A DNA stretch of 50,596 nt from IMG/VR virus record IMGVR_UViG_3300043499_000126, positions 1-50,596 of that record. One strand, 5' to 3'. The notes beneath the pieces are model-generated. The model was not told where the DNA came from. It did not search any database and was given only the letters and a program-made list of their open reading frames with translations. This document shows positions 16,179 through 25,809 of the stretch, one piece after another. Each line of letters begins with the position of its first letter. Within the stretch, counting starts at the first letter, position 1. The position numbers and the translations under genes are program-made. Source of the stretch: a virus.

Positions 16179-18663
16179 TTGCTACACCTCTAGGAGCTGG
16201 AATGTTTTCAGTATCTTTCGCTTTCGGTGGCGACCCTTGTTGTGGACCTTGACCTTGCTGTGGCGCACCGCCCTGCATCATCATCTGCTTCATCATCTCT
16301 TGCTGTTCCATTTCGATATGATTATGCAGGTGAGCGACTACGTTCATGTAGCCACCAGGATTGGTCATCTTCTGATCCATCCCGATTTCAGACACGCACC
16401 ATTCCTTGATAACTGCTATGTGAACCGAATGCTCATCAACGTCCATTTCAACAGGTATCGTTGATTCAAGGATTGGTGTGCCGTCCATGGGGTTGATACC
16501 CACAGGCTGCGGCTGACCTTGCAGTAGCTCGTAAATCTCATATAGCTGCTTACTTCTGTCTGCATCACCCGGCACTGTCAGTTCTGTGATACCAACAAGC
16601 TCAGCGACTGTGTGTCGGTTCTCAGGATGGAAAAGAGCCTCATTGAGTGCCTCATTGTTCAGTTCAAGCAGACGCATGATGATGTCACGCTTCTGTGCCC
16701 AAGCAAGAGGAAACTGCTCGCTGAGTTCTGGCTCGACCTGTCCAACCTCACCATTCATCTCTGCTTTGCGAATCCACACATTCACAAAGGAATTCTTGCC
16801 TTGCTGCTTGACAATCTTCTCGTCCGTCTTCATGTTTTTGGCATAGCCCTTTACGGCTTTGCTTTCCAAGTCCGTCCAGAAGAACGAGATCATCTTATAG
16901 ATTATCTGGAGTCTTTGCAAACCCTGAGCACGACTCATGCTGTATTCGGAGGCTGTGTCTGAGCCTCCTTGCATTGATCCTCCATACACGGACGGTACAG
17001 TTCCAAGTACAAACTGACCAGCAGTTTGTAGATCATCGTGGAACTCTTTGTGCTCTCTGGAGAGAAGAGCTGCCTTATTGGTATAAAAAGCCGCTCCAAT
17101 ATTCCCACCGACGGGTGCTTTGACAGGATATAGAGACCCAGGACTAACCTCCATCGATCTGTATTTCTGCAGATCAATGACAGAAGAATCCACGAATGTC
17201 TCTGGTATTCCGTGTCGGATTGTTTCGACAGTAAGCTGGAATACTTCATTGGTCATCTCTTGAATAGGAACGATAGGATTAGCATAAGGCTGTCCATGAA
17301 CGCGATCGAGAATAGGATCAACCGAGACGGTCCAATATTCGTCCATGTCTTCATCATTGACCTCTGCTAAGATGTCATTGATGTAGATTGCTCGTAGTCC
17401 GTTTGGAAACTGCTCTTTGAGAGCCAGAACGCGCTCGTCGTCCATCTTTCCAATCTTATTGAACATCCAGGGGCGGAGCCAAACCTGACGACAGGTGCAA
17501 ACTTCTTCGTCGGAGTCTGAGCCGACATTGCTTGGCGTGCGCGCCCATCGATCGTATCGTTCACTATCAGCAGTAGCAACGATTTTATCTGCAATATGAG
17601 GAAACTTCTCCTGCATTTCAGCAACATCGTGTTCGTCATTCAGAATGAGATAGCCAGACTGTTGGAGCGTCCTAGCCCGTGGCATGATCTGGACGTTGGT
17701 TGCGCCGTAAAGCTCAACGATCTGACGAGACTTCGGAACTGTCTCTTCCCAGTCAAGTTCCTGGGTAGGCTCTTCCTCTGTCTCAATCATCGGAGCTACG
17801 TTCGATCCACAGTTAGGACAAAGCTCTGCATTAGGTGGAGGAGGCTCCATCATTCCAACCAGAGGTTCAACAGGTTCCTCAGGAGGAGGAATCATCGCTT
17901 CGTCTGGGATGCCTTCCAATCCGAAAGCTTCCTCCTCCATCGCGTTCTCTACAGGGAGTGGCGCTGCTGGAGCTTCACTGTGAGGATTGGCATTGTTTTC
18001 GATGGAGGTCTCAGCTCCTTCTGGAACAGGCATCTCTTCGAGAGGCGGTAAGCTGTTCATCGGTTGAACAGCTAGATCCTCTCCACACTCTGGGCACAGT
18101 CTCAGCTCATTCTTAATCACACCTTCACGGAAATGCTGAACTGTCTCTGTACCGTACTTGGAATTCTGGTCGTTGAACGTGTATGCAGCTATGATCCCTT
18201 GGTTATATAAGAGACCAATAGCTTTCATGAAAAGAAAAGGAGCTTTGTTATGCTTCCTTATTAATTCAGCGAGGCGCGTGTAAGCCTGAGCAGTGTAAAT
18301 GTCGCTAGCTTGATCGGCGTCGGAGGGATAAAAACGAGTTGCCGGTATTGCCTGAGAGATTGCAGATATGATAACTTCACCGTGGGCTTTGTAGATGTTG
18401 ACGATTTTGTTTTCGATGTCTGCTTCTTCGGCGTAGTCATAGTCCTCATCATAGTTCTCCGAGATGAATCTCCAGTCATGCGCGACTTCAGAGAAGTAGA
18501 TACCTTGCATCCCTTCCCAGAAGAACTCGTTCCGCTTGTAGACTTTCATCATGCGGTCGCGCGCGAACTGGTCCCTCGAATCTATCTGGAGAATGATAGA
18601 GTCCAGAGCTTGCTTAAGCTCGGCCGAGAGGATTTCGTCTTCCGGGTCGACGTTATTCGTCAT
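16168..18663 (-). CDS. Portal protein with zinc-ribbon insertion, 831 aa
   Basis: The N-terminal region (helices with FFWEGMQGIYFS, IENKIVNIYKAHGEVIISAI) and the middle (VDPILDRVHGQPYANPIVPI, SVIDLQKYRSMEVSPGSLYP) fit large podovirus portals. It lies between the multidomain gene and the scaffold. Unusually, two CxxC pairs (CPECG at 190-194, CPNCG at 282-286) flank a ~90-residue Pro/Glu-rich acidic loop, suggesting a zinc knuckle holding an extruded insertion. The C-terminus is Met/Gln-rich. The start overlaps the previous stop as ATGA. One copy of the 21-bp palindrome lies inside this insertion. Confidence 0.8.
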   Translation of the reverse strand: MTNNVDPEDEILSAELKQALDSIILQIDSRDQFARDRMMKVYKRNEFFWEGMQGIYFSEVAHDWRFISENYDEDYDYAEEADIENKIVNIYKAHGEVIISAISQAIPATRFYPSDADQASDIYTAQAYTRLAELIRKHNKAPFLFMKAIGLLYNQGIIAAYTFNDQNSKYGTETVQHFREGVIKNELRLCPECGEDLAVQPMNSLPPLEEMPVPEGAETSIENNANPHSEAPAAPLPVENAMEEEAFGLEGIPDEAMIPPPEEPVEPLVGMMEPPPPNAELCPNCGSNVAPMIETEEEPTQELDWEETVPKSRQIVELYGATNVQIMPRARTLQQSGYLILNDEHDVAEMQEKFPHIADKIVATADSERYDRWARTPSNVGSDSDEEVCTCRQVWLRPWMFNKIGKMDDERVLALKEQFPNGLRAIYINDILAEVNDEDMDEYWTVSVDPILDRVHGQPYANPIVPIQEMTNEVFQLTVETIRHGIPETFVDSSVIDLQKYRSMEVSPGSLYPVKAPVGGNIGAAFYTNKAALLSREHKEFHDDLQTAGQFVLGTVPSVYGGSMQGGSDTASEYSMSRAQGLQRLQIIYKMISFFWTDLESKAVKGYAKNMKTDEKIVKQQGKNSFVNVWIRKAEMNGEVGQVEPELSEQFPLAWAQKRDIIMRLLELNNEALNEALFHPENRHTVAELVGITELTVPGDADRSKQLYEIYELLQGQPQPVGINPMDGTPILESTIPVEMDVDEHSVHIAVIKEWCVSEIGMDQKMTNPGGYMNVVAHLHNHIEMEQQEMMKQMMMQGGAPQQGQGPQQGSPPKAKDTENIPAPRGVANVP
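18052..18072. promoter_or_regulatory. 21-bp palindrome, copy 2
   Basis: Arms GCTGTTCA and TGAACAGC are perfect inverted repeats around a TCGGT centre. The copy is inside the portal coding sequence, just after the first zinc-ribbon half (Q-P-M-N-S). It is one of seven copies in the window. Confidence 0.7.
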
Positions 18664-21600
18664 TTATTTAACCAGAACTTCATCATGTCTTTTCGAAGAT
18701 TCGCCATGCGAGTATTTGCAAGGGTATCAAGATGCCCCTGCTTGCTACGATCTAGACCTGCATGGATCTCCTGCATGATTGGGATTTGATTTTGATTCAT
18801 CTTAAAAATCGTTTGCTCAAGAGCAGAGCTAATGTCACCTTCAGTTAATTGAGGCAACTTGCCCTTCTTATAGAGCTTGATCATGTCATTGTAGACCTGA
18901 TCGTAGAATCCTGGACCACCTTGTGGATTGTAGTCCTCGTGGAGTTTGTTACCCTGGTAGCTCTTGAATGCACGACCTCTATCAATCTCGACGATACCAT
19001 TTGGGGTTCGGAGGAATTGCGCCCCGTGAGCATCCATGTTTCCTGTGAGCCAATCAACAGGGTGATTTCTGATTATGTCCCGAAGCTCCTCTGAAGTGAG
19101 CGTTGTGAGATCAACCTCCTTGAGCGTCGGCCAATTCATGTTGTTTCCAACAGCGGCCTGCATCGTCCCAGGCTTACCACCCATTTCCATCTTCTCTATC
19201 TTGATAGGATGTAGACCCGAGAGGTTAGCGATCTTGTTTGCAGATACCTCTTGGTCTGCAAAGTAAGGAGGATTAGCTTCTTTGAAAAGATAGTCTTGAC
19301 CACCCTTGGTATAAATTGACTTGCTCTTTGTTCCACCAAGTAGATCTTCAGCATCAGGAACCTTGATCTTGTAAGTATTATCGACAGCAGGAGCCGCGCT
19401 TTTAATATTAGTAGGACCTTGAATCAAATCCTCGATAGGCTTAACTTTAGGACTACCTGATATCCAGCCGCCATTCGGCTGTTGCTTCATGTATTGCGTA
19501 ACGAACGGATATGATGAAGCGTCTGCTTGAAAGAATGCGAGCTGTAACTTAGCAAAATCAGAAGGGTCTAAACCGACCTTTTCAGCCTTCTTCACAAGCT
19601 CATCTGCAACTTGCTGAGGTGTATACTTACTCGATCCCTGAAGAAGCCCACCAATCATGTCGTGATTGAAAAGTTCCGTAGCAAGCTCAATATCTTCCGG
19701 ATCAAATCCTTCCTTCTGTAGAATGTCCCGCATGATAGGAACAGTATGTGAATGCTGCATGGTCTTATCGCCAGCAGCTATAGCTTGAGGTTTCCCGATA
19801 TCATGCAGCGGAAGCGCGACATTCATTAAGGCTTCTACATCTATCCCAGACCGCTGGGAGATATCTTGAAATTCCTGTGGAGTTAGCTGAGTCTTCCACT
19901 GCTTGAGCACATCCTTTGTATGGGATTCGATGCTGCCCATTTCTGTCCCACTGTGCTTACCAAAGTTCTCTGCAACCTCTGGGTAGGTATTCTTTAGATA
20001 ATCTAGACTACCTTCAGCATCGAGAACTCCAATGGATTCTTTGCCCATTGGATTAAGAGGAGAAGGCTCTGGAATAGGCTCAGTACCAAATAGTTTGTCA
20101 AGCTCAGCAATATCTTGATCATACTTGCTCGGTATTGGAGCCTTACCGAGTTTACCCGCTTTCTTTGCATCAAAGGCTGCAATTTTATCTAAAGCTACAG
20201 GAGGTAACTTCATCCCCTGTGCTTGCATTTCACGGAGTTGCTTTACCGACTTTTGTAACCATGCAGCATCACTGCCCGCAGTCTTTGCAAGCTTTTTAGC
20301 ACCTTTACTTGGAGCTTTCCCGCCCATTGATTCAATGGGTGACTGGACAGGTTCAAGTTTACCTATCTGACTCATGTCTTGAGTAGCAGCTTCTATGCCA
20401 CCCTGATCAACAAAGTCATCCCACTCAGGGCCAGACCCGCGTGTAGATAGTATATCTTCTGCAGTAGGTTTCTTGACAAGATTAGGTGTTGCTGTAGGAG
20501 CTGGTCTCGTAGCACCTTTCATCAATGCGTCGAAATTTACTCCAGCGACATCTAGATTTTCACCCTGTACTGCTGACGGAAATTCAGTCTCCCCTGCCAT
20601 GTACATCGGATCATGAGGAGCAGAATCTAGAAATTGTCTCTGTGGATGGCTGTTTATGAAGGCATCTGCTTCAGCCTGCGAGTCGAAAGTCCCAAAGGAC
20701 TTCCCACTTCCAGGATCAAACACATCTACCTTCTCTACAACTGGCTCAACATCATCTATAAAGTTTGTAAGTGCTGGACCGGGAGCAAGTTCAGTCCCAT
20801 CGTCAATAGCTGTCTTCTTCATCTCCCAGAGTTCTTTGATCTCCTCGGCCGCTCCAGGATTACCTGACTGATTCGCCCAATCGACCGCAGCCATATGCAA
20901 GTCATGGGGCGATAGGTCTGGATGGATGGCAGCATTAAAGAATTCGTCTAGATTGTTACCCCACGCTGGTGGAATACCATACTGCTCCCAGATACTCTTT
21001 AAGTCAGTTGCGTGCTGCTGCATCACCCGATGAGTCTGTGGTTGATATAGAGCAGCCTCTGGATTCTTAGGTGCCGAAACAGGCTCATTAGCCTTTACAA
21101 TATTTTGAAAAAGATCATACTCGTTCGTAAAGAAGTCTTGAAAGTCTTCCTTTCCTCCAGGAGACATCTTGTTATATGCTTCTATAATTTCATCATATGT
21201 CCCACCGTTCTTGAGATTGGCAGCAAACGTGCCAGCAGATGGAGGTGTAGTAGCACCAAAGCTAGCCCAATGAGAACTAGCAGGTTGGCCTGCAACCTCG
21301 GGTGCAGAGAATATGATAGGCTTAATCTTCTCGTACAAATCCGGGTAGTTCTGAGAAAATTCTACCTGCTCAGAGCCAAGTAGCATCCCCCAAGAACCTT
21401 GGATATTCTCAGGGTTATCACCTTTTTGAGCTGCATTAAGCATGTCGCCTATGTAGCTATTTGATGGCTCTGGGATAACAGCGGTCGGGGCCTCGACAGG
21501 AAGTCGACCACTCTCGTATTGCTTAATAGCAGCAAGTTTCTTCGTCTGAACTTTATCAAGAGGTCGGCCAGCAGCTTCAAGCTCCTTGAGAGTCCCCTGT

Positions 21601-23399
21601 TCGTATGTCGAAATGGGCTGACCACCATAGGTCGGTCCTTCAGCAGGATAGACCTTAGGCTTCTTCGGTTTGATCTTCGGAGGATTGAGGTTTTCTTCAG
21701 CCCACTTCAGCGCCTGAGCCTCTTGAGAAGTCGGTGGAGGCTGAACTACAGGTAGTCCAGGAGCCTGTCCTGGGAGTGGTGCTGACACCCCACCTGGAGC
21801 GTCTGAAGGTATAATTCCCTTGAAGTATGACGAACCATAATCTCCCTTGGGCGTGCCAGCCGGGGCAAGTCCCATCGTCTGCCAGGGAGTCTTTTTAGGA
21901 TCTAGGGTAGAGCCTACTGGAGCAGTTAGAGTTTGTCTTGGATCAAACGCTATCGACCCTTGTTTACCATAACCATTACCAGCCACATAGTCAGTATAGT
22001 GAATCGCACCATACTCCATTGGCATACTTGGATGATTAAGTGCGGATGTTCCTGTCTTCCCAGGCACACCACCGATACCATGCACTGTGCCTACGTATCC
22101 CACATCACTATGACTAGGATAGCTCAATAGGGAATTGAGATCTTCAATAGCCTTTTTCGCTACCGGGTCTGCCTCCAGAGTCTTATAGTGTGCTGCGAGA
22201 ACTGCGGGTTTGATCTTGCCTGACCTGACATCTGCATGTGGTACTGCCTCAGCATAAGGACGCTGAGCTTCCCATGCATGTTCGATGTCCTGTATGTATT
22301 TCTTATCTTTAACTGGATCAAGCCTAGAAAGAATTACATCGATATCTTCACGAGGCACAGGTGCCATTCGGACATCTAGAACTTTTGTAGTCTCTGGGAA
22401 GTCTAGGGGTAATTGATTACCATAAGAATAGCTCTGATTGGACTGTCCTGTTGGAGCTTTACCTGACGCACGAGCTGCCTTGGCCTGAGCAGGTGTGTAA
22501 TAACCTGCATGACCCATGCGCTCTATCACATCCTCACCAGAATGTGTGCCGAAACCAGTCTTAAGAATTTTCTCAGCATCACTATCGTAATTTAGCTGAT
22601 GTGTGAAACCCTCAACACCACGGACTTTCTTCCAAAGGTTAGGAGGTAACCAACCTCCCATCACACCATGAGCAACGTCAGCACCTGCACCAAGGACAGC
22701 GCCAGCAGGAATTAATCCAAGTGCATCGACAGATCCTAGAGCTAATTGAATCTGGGCATCAAGTATCTTACTTCCTGTCGAGCCCGTGCGTTTGAGAGTT
22801 TCCTGTCCTAGATCGCTGGCGTGGAACGCTCCCTTTTCGTAGCCTGACTTGACGCCCTTGAGACCTTCCCAGGCCACATCGGACATAGGCTTCTTCTCAG
22901 AGCCTGTGTTTCTTGGATCAATAACGTCCAGGTATGCACCACCCGCTCGACCTATACTCTCAGTAGATGCACCAAGGACTCCTGAGGCTTTACCGAGTTT
23001 ATCTCTTGTAGACTGAGGAAGGGATTCGTAACCTGTCTTGATATCTTCACCAAGAACGCTCGCGACATCACCGACATCTTGAGTTCCCCTGAACTCATTA
23101 CGAAGATGTTCGGTGTAGTCACCAACGTTCTTTGCAATCTTTTGACCTGCTGATCTGAGCTTGCCTCCAACTGCCTGTCCAATTTTCTCAGGAGTAGGAA
23201 TAGAGAAAGGCTCCTTAACAGGTGGCGTTACAGGAAGATTAACATCACCACCAGGAGGCTCGAAAGGGTCCATGCCACCACGGAGACGCTCAAATCTAGT
23301 CGGAGGACGAGGCGTATTCCACCAGTCACGCACCCCACCGAGCGCGCGTATGGCACGAGTATATAGACCGCCGTCGTCGTAATCTTCAGAACTAGCCAT
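18660..23399 (-). CDS. Giant multidomain virion-associated protein (HD hydrolase plus kinase-like), 1579 aa
   Basis: Three regions stand out. Near residues 262-350, a HQLNYDSDAEKILKTGFG segment with later GYYTP and VLDVRMAPV strands loosely resembles ADP-ribosyltransferase folds (weak). Near 1160-1300 there is an HD-type phosphohydrolase: ESHT, then LPLHDIGKP at about 1197-1205, FNHDMIGG and QADASSY. From about 1340 to the end is a HipA/PI3-4-kinase-like domain: QDYLFKEA (ATP lysine), TGNMDAHGAQFL near 1450 (catalytic loop) and EIDRG near 1470 (metal-binding Asp). The rest is Pro/Gly-rich linker. The architecture fits phage polyvalent proteins injected with DNA. It starts 8 bases inside the preceding gene and is coupled to the portal by ATGA. 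Confidence 0.75.
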   Translation of the reverse strand: MASSEDYDDGGLYTRAIRALGGVRDWWNTPRPPTRFERLRGGMDPFEPPGGDVNLPVTPPVKEPFSIPTPEKIGQAVGGKLRSAGQKIAKNVGDYTEHLRNEFRGTQDVGDVASVLGEDIKTGYESLPQSTRDKLGKASGVLGASTESIGRAGGAYLDVIDPRNTGSEKKPMSDVAWEGLKGVKSGYEKGAFHASDLGQETLKRTGSTGSKILDAQIQLALGSVDALGLIPAGAVLGAGADVAHGVMGGWLPPNLWKKVRGVEGFTHQLNYDSDAEKILKTGFGTHSGEDVIERMGHAGYYTPAQAKAARASGKAPTGQSNQSYSYGNQLPLDFPETTKVLDVRMAPVPREDIDVILSRLDPVKDKKYIQDIEHAWEAQRPYAEAVPHADVRSGKIKPAVLAAHYKTLEADPVAKKAIEDLNSLLSYPSHSDVGYVGTVHGIGGVPGKTGTSALNHPSMPMEYGAIHYTDYVAGNGYGKQGSIAFDPRQTLTAPVGSTLDPKKTPWQTMGLAPAGTPKGDYGSSYFKGIIPSDAPGGVSAPLPGQAPGLPVVQPPPTSQEAQALKWAEENLNPPKIKPKKPKVYPAEGPTYGGQPISTYEQGTLKELEAAGRPLDKVQTKKLAAIKQYESGRLPVEAPTAVIPEPSNSYIGDMLNAAQKGDNPENIQGSWGMLLGSEQVEFSQNYPDLYEKIKPIIFSAPEVAGQPASSHWASFGATTPPSAGTFAANLKNGGTYDEIIEAYNKMSPGGKEDFQDFFTNEYDLFQNIVKANEPVSAPKNPEAALYQPQTHRVMQQHATDLKSIWEQYGIPPAWGNNLDEFFNAAIHPDLSPHDLHMAAVDWANQSGNPGAAEEIKELWEMKKTAIDDGTELAPGPALTNFIDDVEPVVEKVDVFDPGSGKSFGTFDSQAEADAFINSHPQRQFLDSAPHDPMYMAGETEFPSAVQGENLDVAGVNFDALMKGATRPAPTATPNLVKKPTAEDILSTRGSGPEWDDFVDQGGIEAATQDMSQIGKLEPVQSPIESMGGKAPSKGAKKLAKTAGSDAAWLQKSVKQLREMQAQGMKLPPVALDKIAAFDAKKAGKLGKAPIPSKYDQDIAELDKLFGTEPIPEPSPLNPMGKESIGVLDAEGSLDYLKNTYPEVAENFGKHSGTEMGSIESHTKDVLKQWKTQLTPQEFQDISQRSGIDVEALMNVALPLHDIGKPQAIAAGDKTMQHSHTVPIMRDILQKEGFDPEDIELATELFNHDMIGGLLQGSSKYTPQQVADELVKKAEKVGLDPSDFAKLQLAFFQADASSYPFVTQYMKQQPNGGWISGSPKVKPIEDLIQGPTNIKSAAPAVDNTYKIKVPDAEDLLGGTKSKSIYTKGGQDYLFKEANPPYFADQEVSANKIANLSGLHPIKIEKMEMGGKPGTMQAAVGNNMNWPTLKEVDLTTLTSEELRDIIRNHPVDWLTGNMDAHGAQFLRTPNGIVEIDRGRAFKSYQGNKLHEDYNPQGGPGFYDQVYNDMIKLYKKGKLPQLTEGDISSALEQTIFKMNQNQIPIMQEIHAGLDRSKQGHLDTLANTRMANLRKDMMKFWLNK

Positions 23400-23781
23400 T
23401 TACTTCAACTGTAGGAAGTTTCCCAGCTTTGTCGTAGTCGGCTTGCACGCGTTCCCAATATTCTTTGTTAGCGTTGGGATGTGTTTCGCGTTCCTTCTGC
23501 TCCGCTAGTCTTCTCAGCTGAGATATAGAAAGATTGTTTCTGAGTGGCTTCATGCCACCTTCGGTGGCCTGATCCTCAGTCGAAGCTTGACTTCGGTTCG
23601 TCGCAGGAACGACCATCGCAAGTAGACTTGCATAACTTTCTCTTTCTGACTTGAGAAGGTTCTGCAAGTCCTCGATGTGCATCCTGTGCGCGACACAACC
23701 AGCACAGGACTGTGGAAGAGTATAAGTACGAACGAAAAGACTCTTGAACCACTCAAGCAATTTAGAGTCTCCCACGACCAA
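23392..23781 (-). CDS. Hypothetical protein with CxxC motif, 129 aa
   Basis: Residues 24-40 hold SCAGCVAHRMHIEDLQ, a CxxC followed by a charged helix, and the C-terminal third is a basic/acidic helix (RRLAEQKERETHPNANKEYW). The start is uncertain: TTG at 23781 or GTG at 23775, both overlapping the DUF3309-like gene, with no clear Shine-Dalgarno. It overlaps the multidomain gene by 8 bases. No family recognised. Confidence 0.5.
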   Translation of the reverse strand: MVVGDSKLLEWFKSLFVRTYTLPQSCAGCVAHRMHIEDLQNLLKSERESYASLLAMVVPATNRSQASTEDQATEGGMKPLRNNLSISQLRRLAEQKERETHPNANKEYWERVQADYDKAGKLPTVEVNG

Positions 23782-23905
23782 ACAAAAGATACAGAATGAG
23801 GATTAGTAAGAGAAGCCCCATTGGACTGTATCCCCAACTACGGCTATAGGGATACCACGGTCCGATACCGATTAACAGAATCAAGAGGACGATGATGATC
23901 AGCAT
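23762..23905 (-). CDS. DUF3309-like small membrane protein, 47 aa
   Basis: An ATG at 23905 with AAAGG about 7 bases upstream opens a 47-codon frame. The first ~16 residues (MLIIIVLLILLIGIGPW) and residues 31-43 are hydrophobic, separated by YPYSRSWGYSP, and it ends GRGRL. This two-segment layout with a central Tyr-Ser-Arg-x-Trp-Gly-Tyr motif matches my knowledge of DUF3309, small proteins common in Alphaproteobacteria with unknown role. In a phage, beside terminase, it might act in lysis as a holin-like peptide, but that is only a guess. Confidence 0.75.
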   Translation of the reverse strand: MLIIIVLLILLIGIGPWYPYSRSWGYSPMGLLLLILILYLLFGRGRL

Positions 23906-23914
23906 TTTTGCCTT

Positions 23915-25591
23915 TCAGTGCGCCACGTAGTAAGGAAATCTTGAACGTCTTGGTCTTTTGTGAAATAACTTGACTGGACGATCGTTATGTTTCTTGTCGC
24001 GCTCGAGCTTTTCCATCTTTCTGTAGAATCCGGTCATGTCTCCTGTGTTCTGTAGGAACTCAAGGACCGCATTCAGTCTTTCTCGATCTTCACTTACTGT
24101 AACGCTCTGCTCAACCCAACGATGTATCTCTTTTACGAGATAGCGACACCCATCGTACGGGTCATCGCCATCGAACTCCATGACGTCTTCCATTCGGGTG
24201 TCGTCATAGATGCAGAGCGGAATAACGTCTTCGAGCGCTCCGAGATCCTTATCCACGTACATGCGTGAATTCTTGAAAATCTGGAGCTTCGGGAGGTTCG
24301 TTTCCGGCTTCTCCGGCTCGAACATCGAGGCATACTCTTTATATGCCTTTTCTCCGTAGATTCTGAAGATACGCGCACCGATCTCAATCGAGTAGCCCTC
24401 TTTTGGTATGATACGTTCTGGCTTTGGCTTCCATCTCAAGTATTCATGCATTAGCATTTTACCACTGATGCGATCATTATCTGCTAATTGTATCTTGAAT
24501 CTCTGTTCTAGATTAGGAGGATTAAGGACATCGCTGAACTGCTGCAATATCGACTTCAAATCCCCTTCCCGTCTCTTCGCCGACGGGTCGATAACTACTG
24601 AATCTATGATTTCTTCCTGAGATATGCGAACAAAGTCGCTAGCCCAATCGACAATCTTCCTGTTTTTCTGACCGTACTGACGGTAAATGAAGGCTTGTCC
24701 GTTAGGCGCGACGGCCGCCCAACCTATCCACGTCATTGCTGCATGACCCCAGTCAATTCCTACGATCCTGGGCCAATAAGCTGGAATTGGAAATGGATCT
24801 ATGAGATGGAGCGCGTTCTTTGGCTCACCTGCGAAGTGCTCAAAGCGATATTCGTCGAATACTTGACCAGTGAATGTCCACCAGTCACCTTCGAGCTTGG
24901 CCTTACGTTCCGCAAGTGGTAGAAGTTGGAGTCTATTGATGTAGTTAGGGTCCGCCTGCATCAAGAACTGATTGTCTGTCAGCTTGGCGGGGATGAAGAT
25001 TCTGTAGCTTTTGGCTGCTCTGTCAAAGATCTTGGTGTATCCTGCTCTAGCAGGTTCGACAAAGCGACGACGAACCCAAGCATGGCCGACGTTACCAGGG
25101 TTAGTAGCACCCCTAACGATTGCAGGTAAAGAAGAATCTGAAGTACGACATCTGGACGTGAGGAAGACGTACTGGAATTCTTCAAACGCCGTGAGTTCAT
25201 CGAAACCTATGTAGTTGTATTCGGCGGTGTCGTGGGACCTAGCATCTTCAGCGCGCAGCATATAGCTGAACTGAATCCAGGCTCCCGACGGAAATGTCCA
25301 GCGATGTTTTGTGTCATTGTAGGTTGCTCCGAAAAGTGGGTAGATGTCTCTCGATCTGGGGATAAGCGACTCTTCCAACTCTGGGAAGGTGCGCCTGAAT
25401 ATGATTCCTTTGAAGAAAGCATTCTGATACCACCCTCGAACAATGGGTAACATCAGAAGGATTTCTGACTTACCTCCACCGGCCGCGCCCCCGTACATCG
25501 CCTCAAAGATCGAGTCGGGGATTTTGATGAAGTCCGTTTGCCTTTTGTTAGGCTCCCAGACTTTGTTGCCATCTACTAACTGAAATGGCAT
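23915..25591 (-). CDS. terL: Terminase large subunit, 558 aa
   Basis: This is the DNA-packaging motor. A Walker A motif GGAAGGGKS lies at residues 34-42, followed by a Walker B-type YIGFDEL near 125. The C-terminal RNase H-like nuclease shows VGIDWG near 280, an acidic SVVIDPSA near 345, and GDDPYDGCRYLV near 485. Length is normal for the family. Start ATG overlaps the upstream stop (TAATG). The very C-terminus is Arg/Lys-rich. It acts with portal and small terminase to cut and pump DNA. Confidence 0.93.
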   Translation of the reverse strand: MPFQLVDGNKVWEPNKRQTDFIKIPDSIFEAMYGGAAGGGKSEILLMLPIVRGWYQNAFFKGIIFRRTFPELEESLIPRSRDIYPLFGATYNDTKHRWTFPSGAWIQFSYMLRAEDARSHDTAEYNYIGFDELTAFEEFQYVFLTSRCRTSDSSLPAIVRGATNPGNVGHAWVRRRFVEPARAGYTKIFDRAAKSYRIFIPAKLTDNQFLMQADPNYINRLQLLPLAERKAKLEGDWWTFTGQVFDEYRFEHFAGEPKNALHLIDPFPIPAYWPRIVGIDWGHAAMTWIGWAAVAPNGQAFIYRQYGQKNRKIVDWASDFVRISQEEIIDSVVIDPSAKRREGDLKSILQQFSDVLNPPNLEQRFKIQLADNDRISGKMLMHEYLRWKPKPERIIPKEGYSIEIGARIFRIYGEKAYKEYASMFEPEKPETNLPKLQIFKNSRMYVDKDLGALEDVIPLCIYDDTRMEDVMEFDGDDPYDGCRYLVKEIHRWVEQSVTVSEDRERLNAVLEFLQNTGDMTGFYRKMEKLERDKKHNDRPVKLFHKRPRRSRFPYYVAH

Positions 25592-25809
25592 TAGACCTTA
25601 GCCGTCACCGTAGCTGCGCCAGTCGTGCATCGAATGAATGAGGCTGCGGTGCGCACACCTGCAACAGGTGCAGTCCAGGGACCAGTAATAGTTTGCCCAA
25701 CTTCACACGCTGGCTCAGTAAAGAGCATACACGCGCGCGCAGGTAGAGCATAGATGACATTTTGCAGGAGGATTGTCGGGACTCCAGCGGGAACACTATA
25801 AGTAGGCAT
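25591..25809 (-). CDS. Small structural protein, 72 aa
   Basis: A short strand-rich protein (VPTILLQNVIYALPARACML, TITGPWTAPVAGVRTAASFI). It has TAATG overlaps at both start and end, so it is translated with terminase. Similar small beta proteins occur beside terminase genes in many podoviruses, with unknown function. Possibly a head decoration protein. Confidence 0.55.
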   Translation of the reverse strand: MPTYSVPAGVPTILLQNVIYALPARACMLFTEPACEVGQTITGPWTAPVAGVRTAASFIRCTTGAATVTAKV

